Source: JAKAIY01 sp036258195
GTDB taxonomy: Bacteria > Chloroflexota > Ktedonobacteria > Ktedonobacterales > JADMIN01
Direction: 5' to 3'
Assembly (NCBI GenBank): GCA_036258195.1
Contig: DATAED010000453.1
Span: 1-22,554 of the forward strand
Length of the DNA: 22,554 nucleotides
The notes beneath the pieces were generated by a model, which was not told where the DNA came from, did not search any database, and was given only the letters and a program-made list of their open reading frames with translations. Positions 13,668 through 21,894 of this stretch are shown here, piece after piece; within the stretch, counting starts at the first letter, position 1; each line of letters starts with the position of its first letter. The position numbers and the translations under genes were made by a program.

Positions 13668-13719
13668 ACGCTCCCGTTGGCCGCCAGAACCTCCCGGCGC
13701 GGAGCGTCCGGGTGGCGGC
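13668..13719 (+). other. Structured leader with competing helices
   Basis: Two alternative pairings overlap upstream of the membrane-protein gene. One joins ACGCTCC (13668-13674) to GGAGCGT (13701-13707). The other joins GCCGCC (13680-13685) to GGCGGC (13714-13719) and CCCGG (13693-13697) to CCGGG (13708-13712), placing the GGAGCGT arm in its loop. This could be a regulatory leader or chance pairing in GC-rich DNA. I see no clear promoter in 13528-13755. Confidence 0.35.
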
Positions 13720-13755
13720 GCCAGTTGCGCAGGCGGACCAAGGAAGGTGGCAATT

Positions 13756-14493
13756 ATGTCGCAGAACACGATCGATCAGCCAGGGGTTCGCGACCAGAAT
13801 TATCGCGATCCCAACCTGCGTGACGATCAACGCACCACGCCAGTAGAGCGTCCGGTGGATCAGCGCCCACTGGAGCGGCCCATGACGCCGATGGGAGCCA
13901 TGGCGCCGACGGGGACAATGGGAACAGCGGGAACGATGGACGCCGTGGAAGAGCCACTGGGCGTCAGACCGCCAGCTACTGACGCAACCCTGCCCGGCGA
14001 CCGGGTGCGCTGGGGTGGCATCTGGGCCGGCACGCTGACGGCCTTCACGCTCTTCGTCGTGCTGGAGTTCCTGGGCGTCGGCCTGGGCGTGATCTCGGTG
14101 GGGCAAGGCATGAACTCGACCGGCGTCATCTCGACCCTGATCGCCGGGCTGATCGCATTCTTCATCGGCGGCTGGGTGGCTGAGTCTACCTCTGCCGCGC
14201 GCGGCTTCAGCTCGCGCCTGCTGACTGGCTTCATGGTCTGGGCGCTGGTGACGACGCTGATTCTGGCGCTCTCGTTGATGGGCGCGACCTCGGTCATCGG
14301 CTCGATCGCCGGACGAGCGGTTTCGGGCGGTGTCGTCGTCAATGGTGGCACAGGCGCTACGCCAACCGCGACAAACGTGCAGCTCGCCGGATGGAGTACG
14401 TTCATCTGGCTGGTGGTCTCGGCCATCGCCGCCATTCTCGGCGGTCTGCTCGGCCTGCCACGCCGCGTGACCCGCTGGCGGCGCGCGTACTAG
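13756..14493 (+). CDS. Integral membrane protein of unknown function
   Basis: A 245-residue protein I cannot assign. The first 85 residues are hydrophilic and repetitive (Pro, Arg, Met, Thr-rich: RPMTPMGAMAPTGTMGTAGTM). Four hydrophobic helices follow: WAGTLTAFTLFVVLEFLGVG, VISTLIAGLIAFFIGGWV, LLTGFMVWALVTTLILALSL and FIWLVVSAIAAILGGLLGLP. The end is basic (RRVTRWRRAY), suggesting a cytoplasmic C-terminus. ATG 13756 has AGGAAGG eight bases upstream and is preferred over GTG 13747. It is in the same direction as tetR but 228 bases away and ends at its own terminator, so it is likely a separate unit. Confidence 0.8.
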   Translation: MSQNTIDQPGVRDQNYRDPNLRDDQRTTPVERPVDQRPLERPMTPMGAMAPTGTMGTAGTMDAVEEPLGVRPPATDATLPGDRVRWGGIWAGTLTAFTLFVVLEFLGVGLGVISVGQGMNSTGVISTLIAGLIAFFIGGWVAESTSAARGFSSRLLTGFMVWALVTTLILALSLMGATSVIGSIAGRAVSGGVVVNGGTGATPTATNVQLAGWSTFIWLVVSAIAAILGGLLGLPRRVTRWRRAY

Positions 14494-14514
14494 GGAGTGA
14501 TCTCACCCCCTGCC

Positions 14515-14548
14515 CCCCCTTTCCTATCGGGAAGGGGGTCTCATTTTC
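14515..14548 (+). terminator. Intrinsic terminator after the membrane-protein gene
   Basis: CCCCCTTTCC (14515-14524), loop TATC, GGGAAGGGGG (14529-14538), with one G-U pair, then TCTCATTTT. It lies 21 bases after the stop and directly before the convergent HPr stop at 14551. The T-rich side is only on the plus strand. Confidence 0.8.
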
Positions 14549-14550
14549 GC

Positions 14551-14817
14551 CTACTCGATTCCGAAGTCGCCGCTGGCCAGCGCGCTGAGTGCGGCGACCG
14601 CCTCGGCCTCGTCGGCGCCGTCCGCGCTGATGGTGATGGTGGCTCCCTGGCGAGCGCCCAGCCCCAGCACCTGGATGATGCTCTTGGCGTTGACCTGCTT
14701 CTCGCCGTAGCGCACGGTGACGGTGGAGCTGTAGCGGCTGGCCGCCTTTACGAAGAGCGCCGCCGGGCGGGCATGCAGTCCCGCCTCATGCGTGAGCGTG
14801 ACGTCGTTCGAGGTCAT
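14551..14817 (-). CDS. ptsH: HPr-family phosphocarrier protein
   Basis: An 88-residue HPr. The active-site histidine lies in AGLHARPAALFV (H15-like), and the regulatory serine is kept in NAKSIIQVLGL (Ser46-like), where HPr kinase acts in some bacteria. HPr passes phosphate from EI to sugar EII components; lone HPr proteins can instead be regulators. No EI, EII or HPr kinase gene is in the window. ATG 14817 follows GGGAG by nine bases. It is 52 bases downstream of the histidine kinase gene on the same strand, so the two may be cotranscribed. Length and motifs are typical, and only its partner proteins are unknown. Confidence 0.93.
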   Translation of the reverse strand: MTSNDVTLTHEAGLHARPAALFVKAASRYSSTVTVRYGEKQVNAKSIIQVLGLGARQGATITISADGADEAEAVAALSALASGDFGIE

Positions 14818-14869
14818 AGCACGGCTCCCATCCAGTATCCCCTCATGCTATCAGGCTATCGGCGTCCCA

Positions 14870-16729
14870 TCATCTGTTGGCGGGCTCTGCCAGCAGCGGC
14901 AGGCTGAACCGGAACGTCGAGCCTGCGCCCACCTCGCTGGTCAGCCCCACCGCGCCACCCTGGCGCTCGATGATCGTCTTGCACAAGTGTAACCCCAGCC
15001 CTAGTCCGATGCCAGAGCCGCTGACCACCTCGACGCCGGGGATGCGATAGAACAAATCCCAGACGTGCTCCTGCTCCTCTGGCGAGATACCTACGCCGCG
15101 ATCAGTAATGGACACAAAGGCGTGCGCTCCCTCGCGCCACAGTCGCGCGTGTACGGGCGCGGTCGCAGGTGAGTATTTGAGCGCGTTCGTCAGGAAATTG
15201 GTGATGACCTGATCGATACGCGCGGCGTCCACGAGCGCCATCAGCGGCGGGCCATCTGGCCCCACCAGCGTGATCTCGCGTCCGGTCGCCAGGCGCTGCT
15301 CTTCGACCGCCTCGCGCGCGACCTCATAGAGATTGGTCGGCTCAACGCGCATCTCCAGGCGGCCAGCGCGCATGCGCGAGACATCCAGCAGGTCATCCAC
15401 CAGACGGGTGAGACGCGCCAGCGAGCGCTCTGTGCGCTTCAGCAGTGTGTCTCCATACTTGCTCAGCCGCTCATCTTGAGGGCTGCGCTCCGCTGCTTGC
15501 GCCTGCCGCTCCACCTGAGCCGTGCGGCGCACGAGCAGCTGCAGATTGGCCTTGATGACGGTGATTGGCGTGCGCAGCTCGTGCGCGGCGACACTCAGGA
15601 ACTCGTTCATGCGCTGGTTGGCCTGCGCCAGCGCCAGCGCGCGCGCCTCGGCGGCGGCCTGCTCGCGGATCAGGCGGTCGCGCTCCATGACCAGCGCGGC
15701 CAGCTTCGATACCGCCGAGGCCAGGCTCAGCTCCTCGGCGGTGAACCCATGTGGCTGGCCAGCGTAGTCCAGCGAGATGATGCCATAGAGCTGGCGCCCG
15801 ATCAGCATGGGCGCGACCAGCATCGTCGTGATGCCATAGGGGTTGGGGACATCGCGATAGGGCGCGTCGCTCATATCAATGCTCACCGAATCTCCGGCCA
15901 GCAGCGACGCCACCAGCGCCTCATCAGGCGCATCCTCCAGCCGAACGCCCTGCTCCTCGGCGGCGCGCTGCTCTATCCACCACTGCCGCTCTTCGGCGGG
16001 CGTGAGGCCCGCCACCGCCAGCGCACGCATCACGCCCGTCTCCGGATCACGCACGCTCAGCGCGATGCGCTGACAGCCCAGGACACTGCGCGCCAGCTCA
16101 ATCAATCGGCGCCCCACGCGGTGGAGCGGCGCGCTGGCGCTCGGCGCGGCGTCGCTGAAGCCAGCATCATCAGCAGAGCTAGCGGAGACGACGGCCTCAG
16201 CCATCTCCAGCAGCGCTGCCAGCGCGATCTGCGTGCGGCTTTGCAGGGTGTTGATGTGGGTGATGTCGCGCGCGATGGCGATGGCGCCCAGCCGCTCGCC
16301 AGCCTCGTCAGCGATGGGCGCTCCCGTGATGCTCATGGTGCGCTCCACGCCATCCAGGCTGATGATGCGCATGATGACGGGCTGCTCGCTCGTGATCGTC
16401 TCGCCGCGCAGCAGCCGGGTCACATGCGAAAGCTCGTCGGCGGACGGCGCATCAGCGGCGTCGCGGACTTCCAGCCGCTGCGCGCGCTGCGAGACGCCGT
16501 GGGAGAAGAACATGGGATCACGCTCGAGGCCAAAGAGCTGCCGCGCGACGGTGTTCGTGAAGAGGAGCGCGCCATCGACTCCATAGATGGCCACCGCGTC
16601 AGGCATGGCTTCGAGCAGGCTGCCCATCGGCAGGCGACTGAGCAGCGCCTTCTCAGCCGCTGCCCGCTGTTCGGCATCGACCGCTGTATATCTGAATGAT
16701 GATGACGTATCGGAACGCTTTCGCGACAT
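14870..16729 (-). CDS. Soluble PAS-GAF sensor histidine kinase (orphan)
   Basis: A 619-residue kinase with no transmembrane segment. A PAS domain (about 35-160; MPDAVAIYGVDGALLFTN and a PAC-like GAIAIARDIT end) is followed by a GAF domain (about 195-345; LGCQRIALSVRDPETGVMR to YGIISLDYAG), a coiled linker, a HisKA dimerisation helix with phospho-acceptor H383 (AAHELRTPITV), and a HATPase domain with N-box ITNFLTNALKYS, DRGVGI (543-548) and GSGIGLGLGL. It should autophosphorylate in response to an internal signal. ATG 16729 with an upstream AGGAT is preferred over a start 31 codons earlier. No response regulator is adjacent. It follows glcF by 150 bases and precedes HPr. Confidence 0.92.
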   Translation of the reverse strand: MSRKRSDTSSSFRYTAVDAEQRAAAEKALLSRLPMGSLLEAMPDAVAIYGVDGALLFTNTVARQLFGLERDPMFFSHGVSQRAQRLEVRDAADAPSADELSHVTRLLRGETITSEQPVIMRIISLDGVERTMSITGAPIADEAGERLGAIAIARDITHINTLQSRTQIALAALLEMAEAVVSASSADDAGFSDAAPSASAPLHRVGRRLIELARSVLGCQRIALSVRDPETGVMRALAVAGLTPAEERQWWIEQRAAEEQGVRLEDAPDEALVASLLAGDSVSIDMSDAPYRDVPNPYGITTMLVAPMLIGRQLYGIISLDYAGQPHGFTAEELSLASAVSKLAALVMERDRLIREQAAAEARALALAQANQRMNEFLSVAAHELRTPITVIKANLQLLVRRTAQVERQAQAAERSPQDERLSKYGDTLLKRTERSLARLTRLVDDLLDVSRMRAGRLEMRVEPTNLYEVAREAVEEQRLATGREITLVGPDGPPLMALVDAARIDQVITNFLTNALKYSPATAPVHARLWREGAHAFVSITDRGVGISPEEQEHVWDLFYRIPGVEVVSGSGIGLGLGLHLCKTIIERQGGAVGLTSEVGAGSTFRFSLPLLAEPANR

Positions 16730-16879
16730 GCATGCTCTATCCTGCGAGTGAATGGCGCTGTGAGCAGCCGGGAGGCGCCGCGGGAGTCCCGGGCGCGCAG
16801 CCAGTCGCCAGCCATCCCACACCGCTATTGCTGAGTATGAGGGTTATCAGCACATTTCTGGCCACATTGCGCGCCGCGC

Positions 16880-18280
16880 TCAACTCAGCCGCGCGATGCC
16901 CTTGCCGACGCGCGCCAGCGCCGGTGGGATGATGCCGCGAATCGAGGCGTCCACCAACTCGATGGGATGCAGCGTCGGCAGATCGACATCCAGGGCGTGC
17001 AGCGCTGTGGTAATCTGCAGCAAACAGCCCGCATTCGAGGCGACCAGCGCATCCGGGTGGACGCTCAGCACGTTGCGCGCCTTGCGCTCGCCAAGCTGCG
17101 CCGCTGGCTCCGGCTCGACGAGATTATAGATGCCCGCGCTACCGCAGCACAGCTCGCTCTCAGGTACGGTGACGACTTCCAGCCCGGGGATGGCCTCCAG
17201 CAGGGCGCGCGGCTGGCGGCGGATGCCCTGGGCGTGCGCCAGATGGCAGGCGTCGTGATAGGCCACGCGGGCCACGATGGCGGCGCGCGGCGCCATAGGC
17301 TCCAGCGCAGCCAGAAACTCCGAGATGTCGCGGGTCTTGGCGGAGAGCGCGGCGGCGCGCTCGGCGTACTGGGGATCATCGCGCAGCAGGTAGGCATAAT
17401 CCTTCATGTTGGAGCCGCAGCCCGCCACATTGACGACGATAGCGTCCACATCGACGCGGCTAAAGCTGTCGATCAGCCGCCGCGCATAGCGCAGCCCTTC
17501 CTCTTCGCGTCCGGCGTGGATGGAGAGCGCGCCGCAGCAGCCCTGCCCTGCTGGAATCACCACCTCGCAGCCTTCCGCCGTCAGCGTGCGGATGGTGGCG
17601 CGATTGACCTCATCGAAGAAGACGCGCTGCACGCAGCCCAGCAGCAGCGCGACGCGCTGCCGCACCTGTCCGCGCGCCGCGATAACCTCGGTCAGCGGCT
17701 CCTGTCGCCGATTCAGCTCGACCGGCGGGGCCATCGCCTCCATCGCGCGGAGCTGTGGCAGCAGTCGCTGCGCCATGCGCGGCGCCCGCGTCACGCGACT
17801 GGCTCCGGAGCGCTGGTATGCCCACAGTAGCGGCAGCAGCGCGCGCATGCGCTCCGGATGCGGGAAGAGCTGGAAGATCAGCTCACGCAGCAGGCGGTCG
17901 CTGGTGGAGCGCGGCACGTGGCGCTCCACCTGGGGGCGCGTCGCCTCGATCAGGCGGTCGTAGCGCACGCCAGAGGGGCAGGCGGTGACGCAGGCCATGC
18001 AGCCGAGGCACTGATCCCAGTGGCGCGTGACTGTCTCGCTCAGACCAATCTCGCCATTGGAGACCATCTTCATGAGTTGGATGCGCCCGCGCGGGGAATC
18101 CATCTCCTCGCCCCACAGCACGTAGGTGGGGCAGCTCGGCAGGCAGAAGCCGCAATGCACGCAGTCGGCGATGATCTCCGGGTCGGGCGCGTGATGGCTA
18201 TCGAAGCCCGGCGCGTGGGCGCGCGGCTCAGGCGCAGGCGCGCTCGGATTCAGACCCGCATTCAGCTCTGCCTGGGTCAT
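16880..18280 (-). CDS. glcF: Glycolate oxidase iron-sulfur subunit GlcF
   Basis: A 466-residue protein with two [4Fe-4S] ferredoxin motifs: C40-x2-C-x2-C-x3-C50 (CVHCGFCLPSCPTY) and C91-x2-C-x2-C-x3-C101 (CLGCMACVTACPSG). Two CCG (cysteine-rich) domains follow, with QGCCGALSIHAG and ELCCGSAGIYNL as their paired-cysteine cores. It carries electrons from the flavin subunits to the respiratory chain. The start at 18280 directly abuts the glcE stop with no spacer. It is the last gene of the glycolate oxidase set. LldE-type or HdrD-like proteins share these domains, but the GlcD/GlcE neighbours settle the assignment. Confidence 0.93.
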   Translation of the reverse strand: MTQAELNAGLNPSAPAPEPRAHAPGFDSHHAPDPEIIADCVHCGFCLPSCPTYVLWGEEMDSPRGRIQLMKMVSNGEIGLSETVTRHWDQCLGCMACVTACPSGVRYDRLIEATRPQVERHVPRSTSDRLLRELIFQLFPHPERMRALLPLLWAYQRSGASRVTRAPRMAQRLLPQLRAMEAMAPPVELNRRQEPLTEVIAARGQVRQRVALLLGCVQRVFFDEVNRATIRTLTAEGCEVVIPAGQGCCGALSIHAGREEEGLRYARRLIDSFSRVDVDAIVVNVAGCGSNMKDYAYLLRDDPQYAERAAALSAKTRDISEFLAALEPMAPRAAIVARVAYHDACHLAHAQGIRRQPRALLEAIPGLEVVTVPESELCCGSAGIYNLVEPEPAAQLGERKARNVLSVHPDALVASNAGCLLQITTALHALDVDLPTLHPIELVDASIRGIIPPALARVGKGIARLS

Positions 18281-19606
18281 TCAGATCCCCCCTACGAAGC
18301 GACCGGGATTGAGGATGCCATTGGGATCGAAGCGCTGCTTCAGGCTCTGCATCAGCTTCAGCGCGGCCACCGGCCCCCACGGATCGACCGCGCCGACCAG
18401 CGCCGACGGTAGCTCCGTGATGACGAGGCTGCCGCGTCGCTCGCCAGCGTCGCGCCGCAGCGCCGCGATGCGCTGGGCCAGCGTCTCTGGCGTCGCCCTC
18501 ACCTGAGCAAAGACGATGCCATGCCCCGCGTGCGCCCGCCAGCGCGCCAGCATGGCCCCGTCAGCGCAGGCGGTCTCCAGCGCGGACAGCCAGTCGGCCA
18601 CGGCGGTGAGCGGCAGGCTGGCCTTGATGGTCGTCTGGATGTTCGCTGTATTTGCCGCTGGCGCCGTGAGTGGAGAGCGCCAGAGCGCGTCGGCGTCGCG
18701 CCAGAAGCGCGCTTCATCTTCGCCGCTGAGGATATCGCGCGGCTGCGCGCCATCAGCCGTGTCGGCGATGGGCGCAGCGCTGACGAGCCGCGTCTGCGTC
18801 TCCACGGCCTCCTGCACGCCGCTCTCGAAGCGCGCCGCCAGTGTGTAGGGCGCGCCGGGCGCGGTGGGCGAGAAGATGTCGAGCGCAGCGGGGGTGAGCG
18901 GCTGCGCCAGGATGCGCCCGACGATGGCGGCCAGCGCGCGGGCGTCTTCGGCTTCGAGACGCGCCGTGGCGGTGAAGTTTGGCAGCGGGTAGAGTCGGAA
19001 GTTGGCGGAGAGGATGACGCCCAGCGCTCCCAGCGCGCCGGTGTAGAGCTTGGGCAGGTCGTAGCCCGCCACATTCTTGACGACCTTGCCGCCGCCGCGT
19101 GCGATGGTTCCATCGGCCAGCGCCACGCGCACGCCGATGATCTGGTCGCGCACGCCGCCGTAGCGCAGGCGCCGCGCGCCGCTGGCGTTGGTGGAGATAA
19201 GGCCGCCGAGCGTGGCAGCGGGGGCGAGCAGCGGATCGAGCGCGAGCCATTGCCCCGATACGCCGAGGAGGCGCTGGAGGTCGGCCAAGCGCATGCCCGC
19301 CTGCGCCGAGACGGTCAGGTCGTGCGGCGCGTGCTCCACGAGCTGATTCATGTGCGCCATGCTGAGGATGATGTCGGCGCGACGCGGCGGATTGCCCACG
19401 CCGAGTTGCGAGCCGCCCCCGCGTGGGATGACTGCCAGCCCGGCGCCATTGGCATAGCGCAGGATGTCGGCCACCTGCTCCTCGCTCTCCGGCTCGACCA
19501 CCACGCGAGGCTGGGCGCCCAGCACGGCGTCGTCCGTGCTCGCCGGGCGCGTGTGGGGAGTGATCTGCTCCAGCGTCGACTCCAGCGCCTCTGCCGTCAC
19601 ATCCAT
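18281..19606 (-). CDS. glcE: Glycolate oxidase FAD-binding subunit GlcE
   Basis: A 441-residue FAD-binding oxidoreductase. The PCMH-type FAD fold shows VIPRGGGSQLGVGNPP (about 60-74), DPLLAPAATLGGLISTNASGARRLRYGGVRD and VVKNVAGYDLPKLYTGALGALGVI, the last being typical of GlcE. The C-terminus ends with the family's RFDPNGILNPGRF. With GlcD and GlcF it oxidises glycolate to glyoxylate at the membrane. It is longer than the enterobacterial protein (about 350 residues), with extra length in the middle. Its ATG 19606 is only three bases after the hepT stop, so its ribosome binding site (GGTGGA) lies within hepT. Confidence 0.92.
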   Translation of the reverse strand: MDVTAEALESTLEQITPHTRPASTDDAVLGAQPRVVVEPESEEQVADILRYANGAGLAVIPRGGGSQLGVGNPPRRADIILSMAHMNQLVEHAPHDLTVSAQAGMRLADLQRLLGVSGQWLALDPLLAPAATLGGLISTNASGARRLRYGGVRDQIIGVRVALADGTIARGGGKVVKNVAGYDLPKLYTGALGALGVILSANFRLYPLPNFTATARLEAEDARALAAIVGRILAQPLTPAALDIFSPTAPGAPYTLAARFESGVQEAVETQTRLVSAAPIADTADGAQPRDILSGEDEARFWRDADALWRSPLTAPAANTANIQTTIKASLPLTAVADWLSALETACADGAMLARWRAHAGHGIVFAQVRATPETLAQRIAALRRDAGERRGSLVITELPSALVGAVDPWGPVAALKLMQSLKQRFDPNGILNPGRFVGGI

Positions 19607-19609
19607 CGC

Positions 19610-19972
19610 CTATCCACCCTGTGCTTCTTGCACCAACTGGCTCAACATTGCCTGAGCATGTGCCTCAAGCGGCGTTAAATCGTGTTCCGCAGTGTTCCAA
19701 ACGACTTCAATGTTGACGCTGAAATAGCCGTGAATGAGGCGGTTGCGCATCGCAGAGATTTCTCGCCACTCGACCTCTGGAAAGCGTTGCTTCACTGCAT
19801 CTGGAATTTGGTTGGCGGCCTCTCCAAGTATCTCGATCCGCCGAATAACTGCGTCTTGAACCAGCGCGCTATTGATGAACTCTTCTTTCGAGACACCCTG
19901 GAGGTACAAACGAACCGCTCGGATGCTCTCGACCATCTCGCGCAGCATCACTCTCGGATCTCGATCACTCAC
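19610..19972 (-). CDS. hepT: HepT-type RNase toxin (MntA/HepT system)
   Basis: A 120-residue all-helical protein with the HepT active-site motif R-x4-H-x-Y: RNRLIHGY at residues 76-83. HepT toxins are HEPN-domain RNases; the antitoxin MntA silences them by attaching AMP to the tyrosine of this motif. VEWREISAMRNRLIHGYFSVN is characteristic of the family. The start is GTG 19972, overlapping the mntA stop as GTGA, with AGGAGG seven bases upstream. The local base composition is less GC-rich than in the glc genes around it, suggesting later arrival. It sits between glcD and glcE with almost no intergenic DNA. Confidence 0.9.
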   Translation of the reverse strand: MSDRDPRVMLREMVESIRAVRLYLQGVSKEEFINSALVQDAVIRRIEILGEAANQIPDAVKQRFPEVEWREISAMRNRLIHGYFSVNIEVVWNTAEHDLTPLEAHAQAMLSQLVQEAQGG

Positions 19973-20271
19973 AGCAGCGCCTCCTGCTCACGGAGCGCTT
20001 GCTCGCGCAAGGCAGGGTGCAACTCAGCATAGGTAACGAGGTCAACGTGACGCCCGAGCAGGTCTTCCAGCGCCAGTTCGAGCCGCGCCAGATCGAGCAG
20101 GGTAGCGTCCGGTTTAGGCTCGATCAAGAGATCGAGGTCGCTCGCCTCGCTCTGTGATCCGCGCGCAAACGAGCCAAAGACGCTAGCGCGTGTTACACCA
20201 TGCTCCCGTAGCACCGCAGCGATGCGCGCGCGATCCTCTGGCTCCAATGTTTGGGTGTTCGACGTTCGCAT
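19969..20271 (-). CDS. mntA: MntA-type nucleotidyltransferase antitoxin
   Basis: A 100-residue minimal nucleotidyltransferase. The motif GSFARGSQSEASDLDLLIE (residues 33-51) carries the GSF and the metal-binding D45 and D47; the third acid is likely D77 in RHVDLVTY. Such proteins AMPylate HepT to neutralise it. ATG 20271 has GAGGG upstream, inside the end of glcD, and lies ten bases past the glcD stop. Its stop overlaps the hepT start by four bases, the usual order and coupling for this pair. A longer in-frame reading into glcD has no support. Motifs and partner together make the call strong. Confidence 0.9.
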   Translation of the reverse strand: MRTSNTQTLEPEDRARIAAVLREHGVTRASVFGSFARGSQSEASDLDLLIEPKPDATLLDLARLELALEDLLGRHVDLVTYAELHPALREQALREQEALL

Positions 20272-20281
20272 GCCCGTTCCC

Positions 20282-21733
20282 TCAGAAGCGCTCGCCCAGC
20301 CCGGCCAGCTCCACCGGATGCGGCTGGTAGTGGCCTGGCGTCTCGCCGCACAGGCGCGGCGTGGGATAGACCTTGCCCGGATTGCACAGGTTGTCGGGAT
20401 TGATGGCGCAGCGGATGAGCTGATGGGTGGCCAGATCGTCCGGGCCAAACATGACCTCCATATACATCTTCTTATCGGCGCCGACGCCGTGCTCGCCTGT
20501 GATGCTGCCGCCATGCGCCACGCAGACGCGCAGAATCTCGCCCGCCACATGCTCGGCGCGCTCCTCGGCGCCCGCCTCGCGCTCGTCGTAGAGCACCAGC
20601 GGGTGCAGGTTGCCATCGCCCGCATGGAAGACATTCGCCACGCGCACGTGGTACTCGCTGGCCAGCGCCTCGATCTCGCGCAGCGTCTCTGGCAGCGCCG
20701 TGCGTGGGATGACGCCATCCTGCACGATGTAGTTCGGGCTGATGCGTCCCACGGCGGCGAAGGCGGCCTTGCGTCCCTTCCACATCAGGGCGCGCTCCTC
20801 GTCGCTCCTGGCCAGGCGAAACTCCACACAGTCCAGCTTGCGGCAGATTTCTTCCACTTGCGCCAGTTGCGTCGCCACCTCCGGCGCGCAGCCATCCAGC
20901 TCGACGATCAGCACGGCGTTGGTATCGGGATAATTGGCGTGGACAGCCGCCTCTGCCGCCTCGATGGCCAGCCGATCCATCATCTCGATGGCGGCGGGGA
21001 TGATGCCCGATCCGATGATGCCCGACACCGCCTCACCCGCCGCATCGGTATGGTGGAAGGCGGCCAGCACGGTCTGCACCGTCTCCGGCTTGCGCATCAG
21101 CCGCAGGGTGATCTCGGTGGCTATGGCCAGCGTCCCCTCGGAGCCGACGAAGATGCCGGGCAGGTCGAAGCCGGGGCTGTCGAGCGCCGAACCGCCGATG
21201 TCCACGATCTCGCCATCGGGCAGCACGACGCGCATGCCCAGCACATGATTGACGGTGAAACCATATTTCAGGCAGTGCGCCCCTCCGGAATTCTCGGCAA
21301 TGTTGCCGCCGATGGAGCAGACCTGTTGGCTGGAGGGGTCGGGCGCGTAGTAGTAGCCCTGCGGCGCTACCCGCTGCGTCACCCAGAGGTTGATGACGCC
21401 CGGCTGCACGACGGCGCGCTGGTTCGCCAGATCAATCGAGAGAATCTCGCGCATGCGGGAGAGCGCGATGACGATGCTCCCCGGCGATGGCAACGCTCCG
21501 CCTGAGAGCCCCGTGCCAGACCCGCGCGGGATGAAGGGAATCCGCTCGTCGTAGCACAGCTTGACCAGCGCCGCCACCTGCTCGGTGGTGGTCGGCAGAG
21601 TGACTAGCTCCGGCTTCTGGCGCAACGCCGCCAGGCCATCAGATTCGTAGGTGCGCGTCTCCTCCTCGGCGGTGAAGACGCCCTCTGGCCCGACGATGGC
21701 TCGCACAGCTTCGATGATGCGCGCTTCGAGCAT
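20282..21733 (-). CDS. glcD: Glycolate oxidase catalytic flavin subunit GlcD
   Basis: A 483-residue FAD-linked oxidase. The FAD-binding PCMH domain shows IPRGSGTGLSGGALP (68-82), DPSSQQVCSIGGNIAENSGGAHCLKYG and FVGSEGTLAIATEITLRL; the C-terminal cap has FHAGDGNLHP (369-378) and ITGEHGVGADK (411-421), whose histidines belong to the active site. It oxidises a short 2-hydroxy acid, here most likely glycolate because glcE and glcF follow; D-lactate is a lesser alternative. ATG 21733 is preceded by GGGGGAG. It is the first gene of the operon, downstream of the promoter at 21806-21835. The length is normal for the family. Confidence 0.95.
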   Translation of the reverse strand: MLEARIIEAVRAIVGPEGVFTAEEETRTYESDGLAALRQKPELVTLPTTTEQVAALVKLCYDERIPFIPRGSGTGLSGGALPSPGSIVIALSRMREILSIDLANQRAVVQPGVINLWVTQRVAPQGYYYAPDPSSQQVCSIGGNIAENSGGAHCLKYGFTVNHVLGMRVVLPDGEIVDIGGSALDSPGFDLPGIFVGSEGTLAIATEITLRLMRKPETVQTVLAAFHHTDAAGEAVSGIIGSGIIPAAIEMMDRLAIEAAEAAVHANYPDTNAVLIVELDGCAPEVATQLAQVEEICRKLDCVEFRLARSDEERALMWKGRKAAFAAVGRISPNYIVQDGVIPRTALPETLREIEALASEYHVRVANVFHAGDGNLHPLVLYDEREAGAEERAEHVAGEILRVCVAHGGSITGEHGVGADKKMYMEVMFGPDDLATHQLIRCAINPDNLCNPGKVYPTPRLCGETPGHYQPHPVELAGLGERF

Positions 21734-21763
21734 CCGATTCTCCCCCCGTCCCTGGCGTGTGCG

Positions 21764-21785
21764 CGGCGGAGCGAAGCCGCCCGCG
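21764..21785 (-). other. Hairpin in the glcD leader
   Basis: GGCGG (21765-21769) pairs with CCGCC (21777-21781), extendable to about eight pairs with a one-base bulge. It sits in the predicted 5' leader of glcD, about 30 bases before the start codon. No T-run follows; it could also be the tail of the upstream gene's transcript end. Confidence 0.35.
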
Positions 21786-21805
21786 TGGAAGGTTCAGATG
21801 TTGGG

Positions 21806-21835
21806 ACTGTATGGCCGCCGCCGCGCTTCTGTCAA
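21806..21835 (-). promoter_or_regulatory. Sigma70-type promoter of the glc operon
   Basis: On the minus strand TTGACA (21830-21835), 18-base spacer, TACAGT (21806-21811). The -35 is perfect and the -10 matches the consensus at four of six positions. Transcription would begin near 21799, giving a leader of about 65 bases before glcD. Confidence 0.6.
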
Positions 21836-21894
21836 GGTGAGCCAGAGCGCTGGAGGGTCAGGTCGGCGCTCTGCTCCCCAATCCGCTGCGCGCT

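Noticed and set aside
12892..14106. Minus-strand frame of 404 codons over tetR and the membrane-protein gene
   Set aside because: Antisense to a clear TetR domain and to transmembrane helices, crosses the repeat and leader, and shows no protein family pattern.
15476..16699. Plus-strand frame of 407 codons opposite the histidine kinase
   Set aside because: Shadow of the kinase codons; His, Arg, Gln and Ala-rich with no recognisable domain.
20222..21505. Plus-strand frame of 427 codons opposite glcD
   Set aside because: Shadow of glcD; no motif, and glcD has a full-length family match with promoter and ribosome site.
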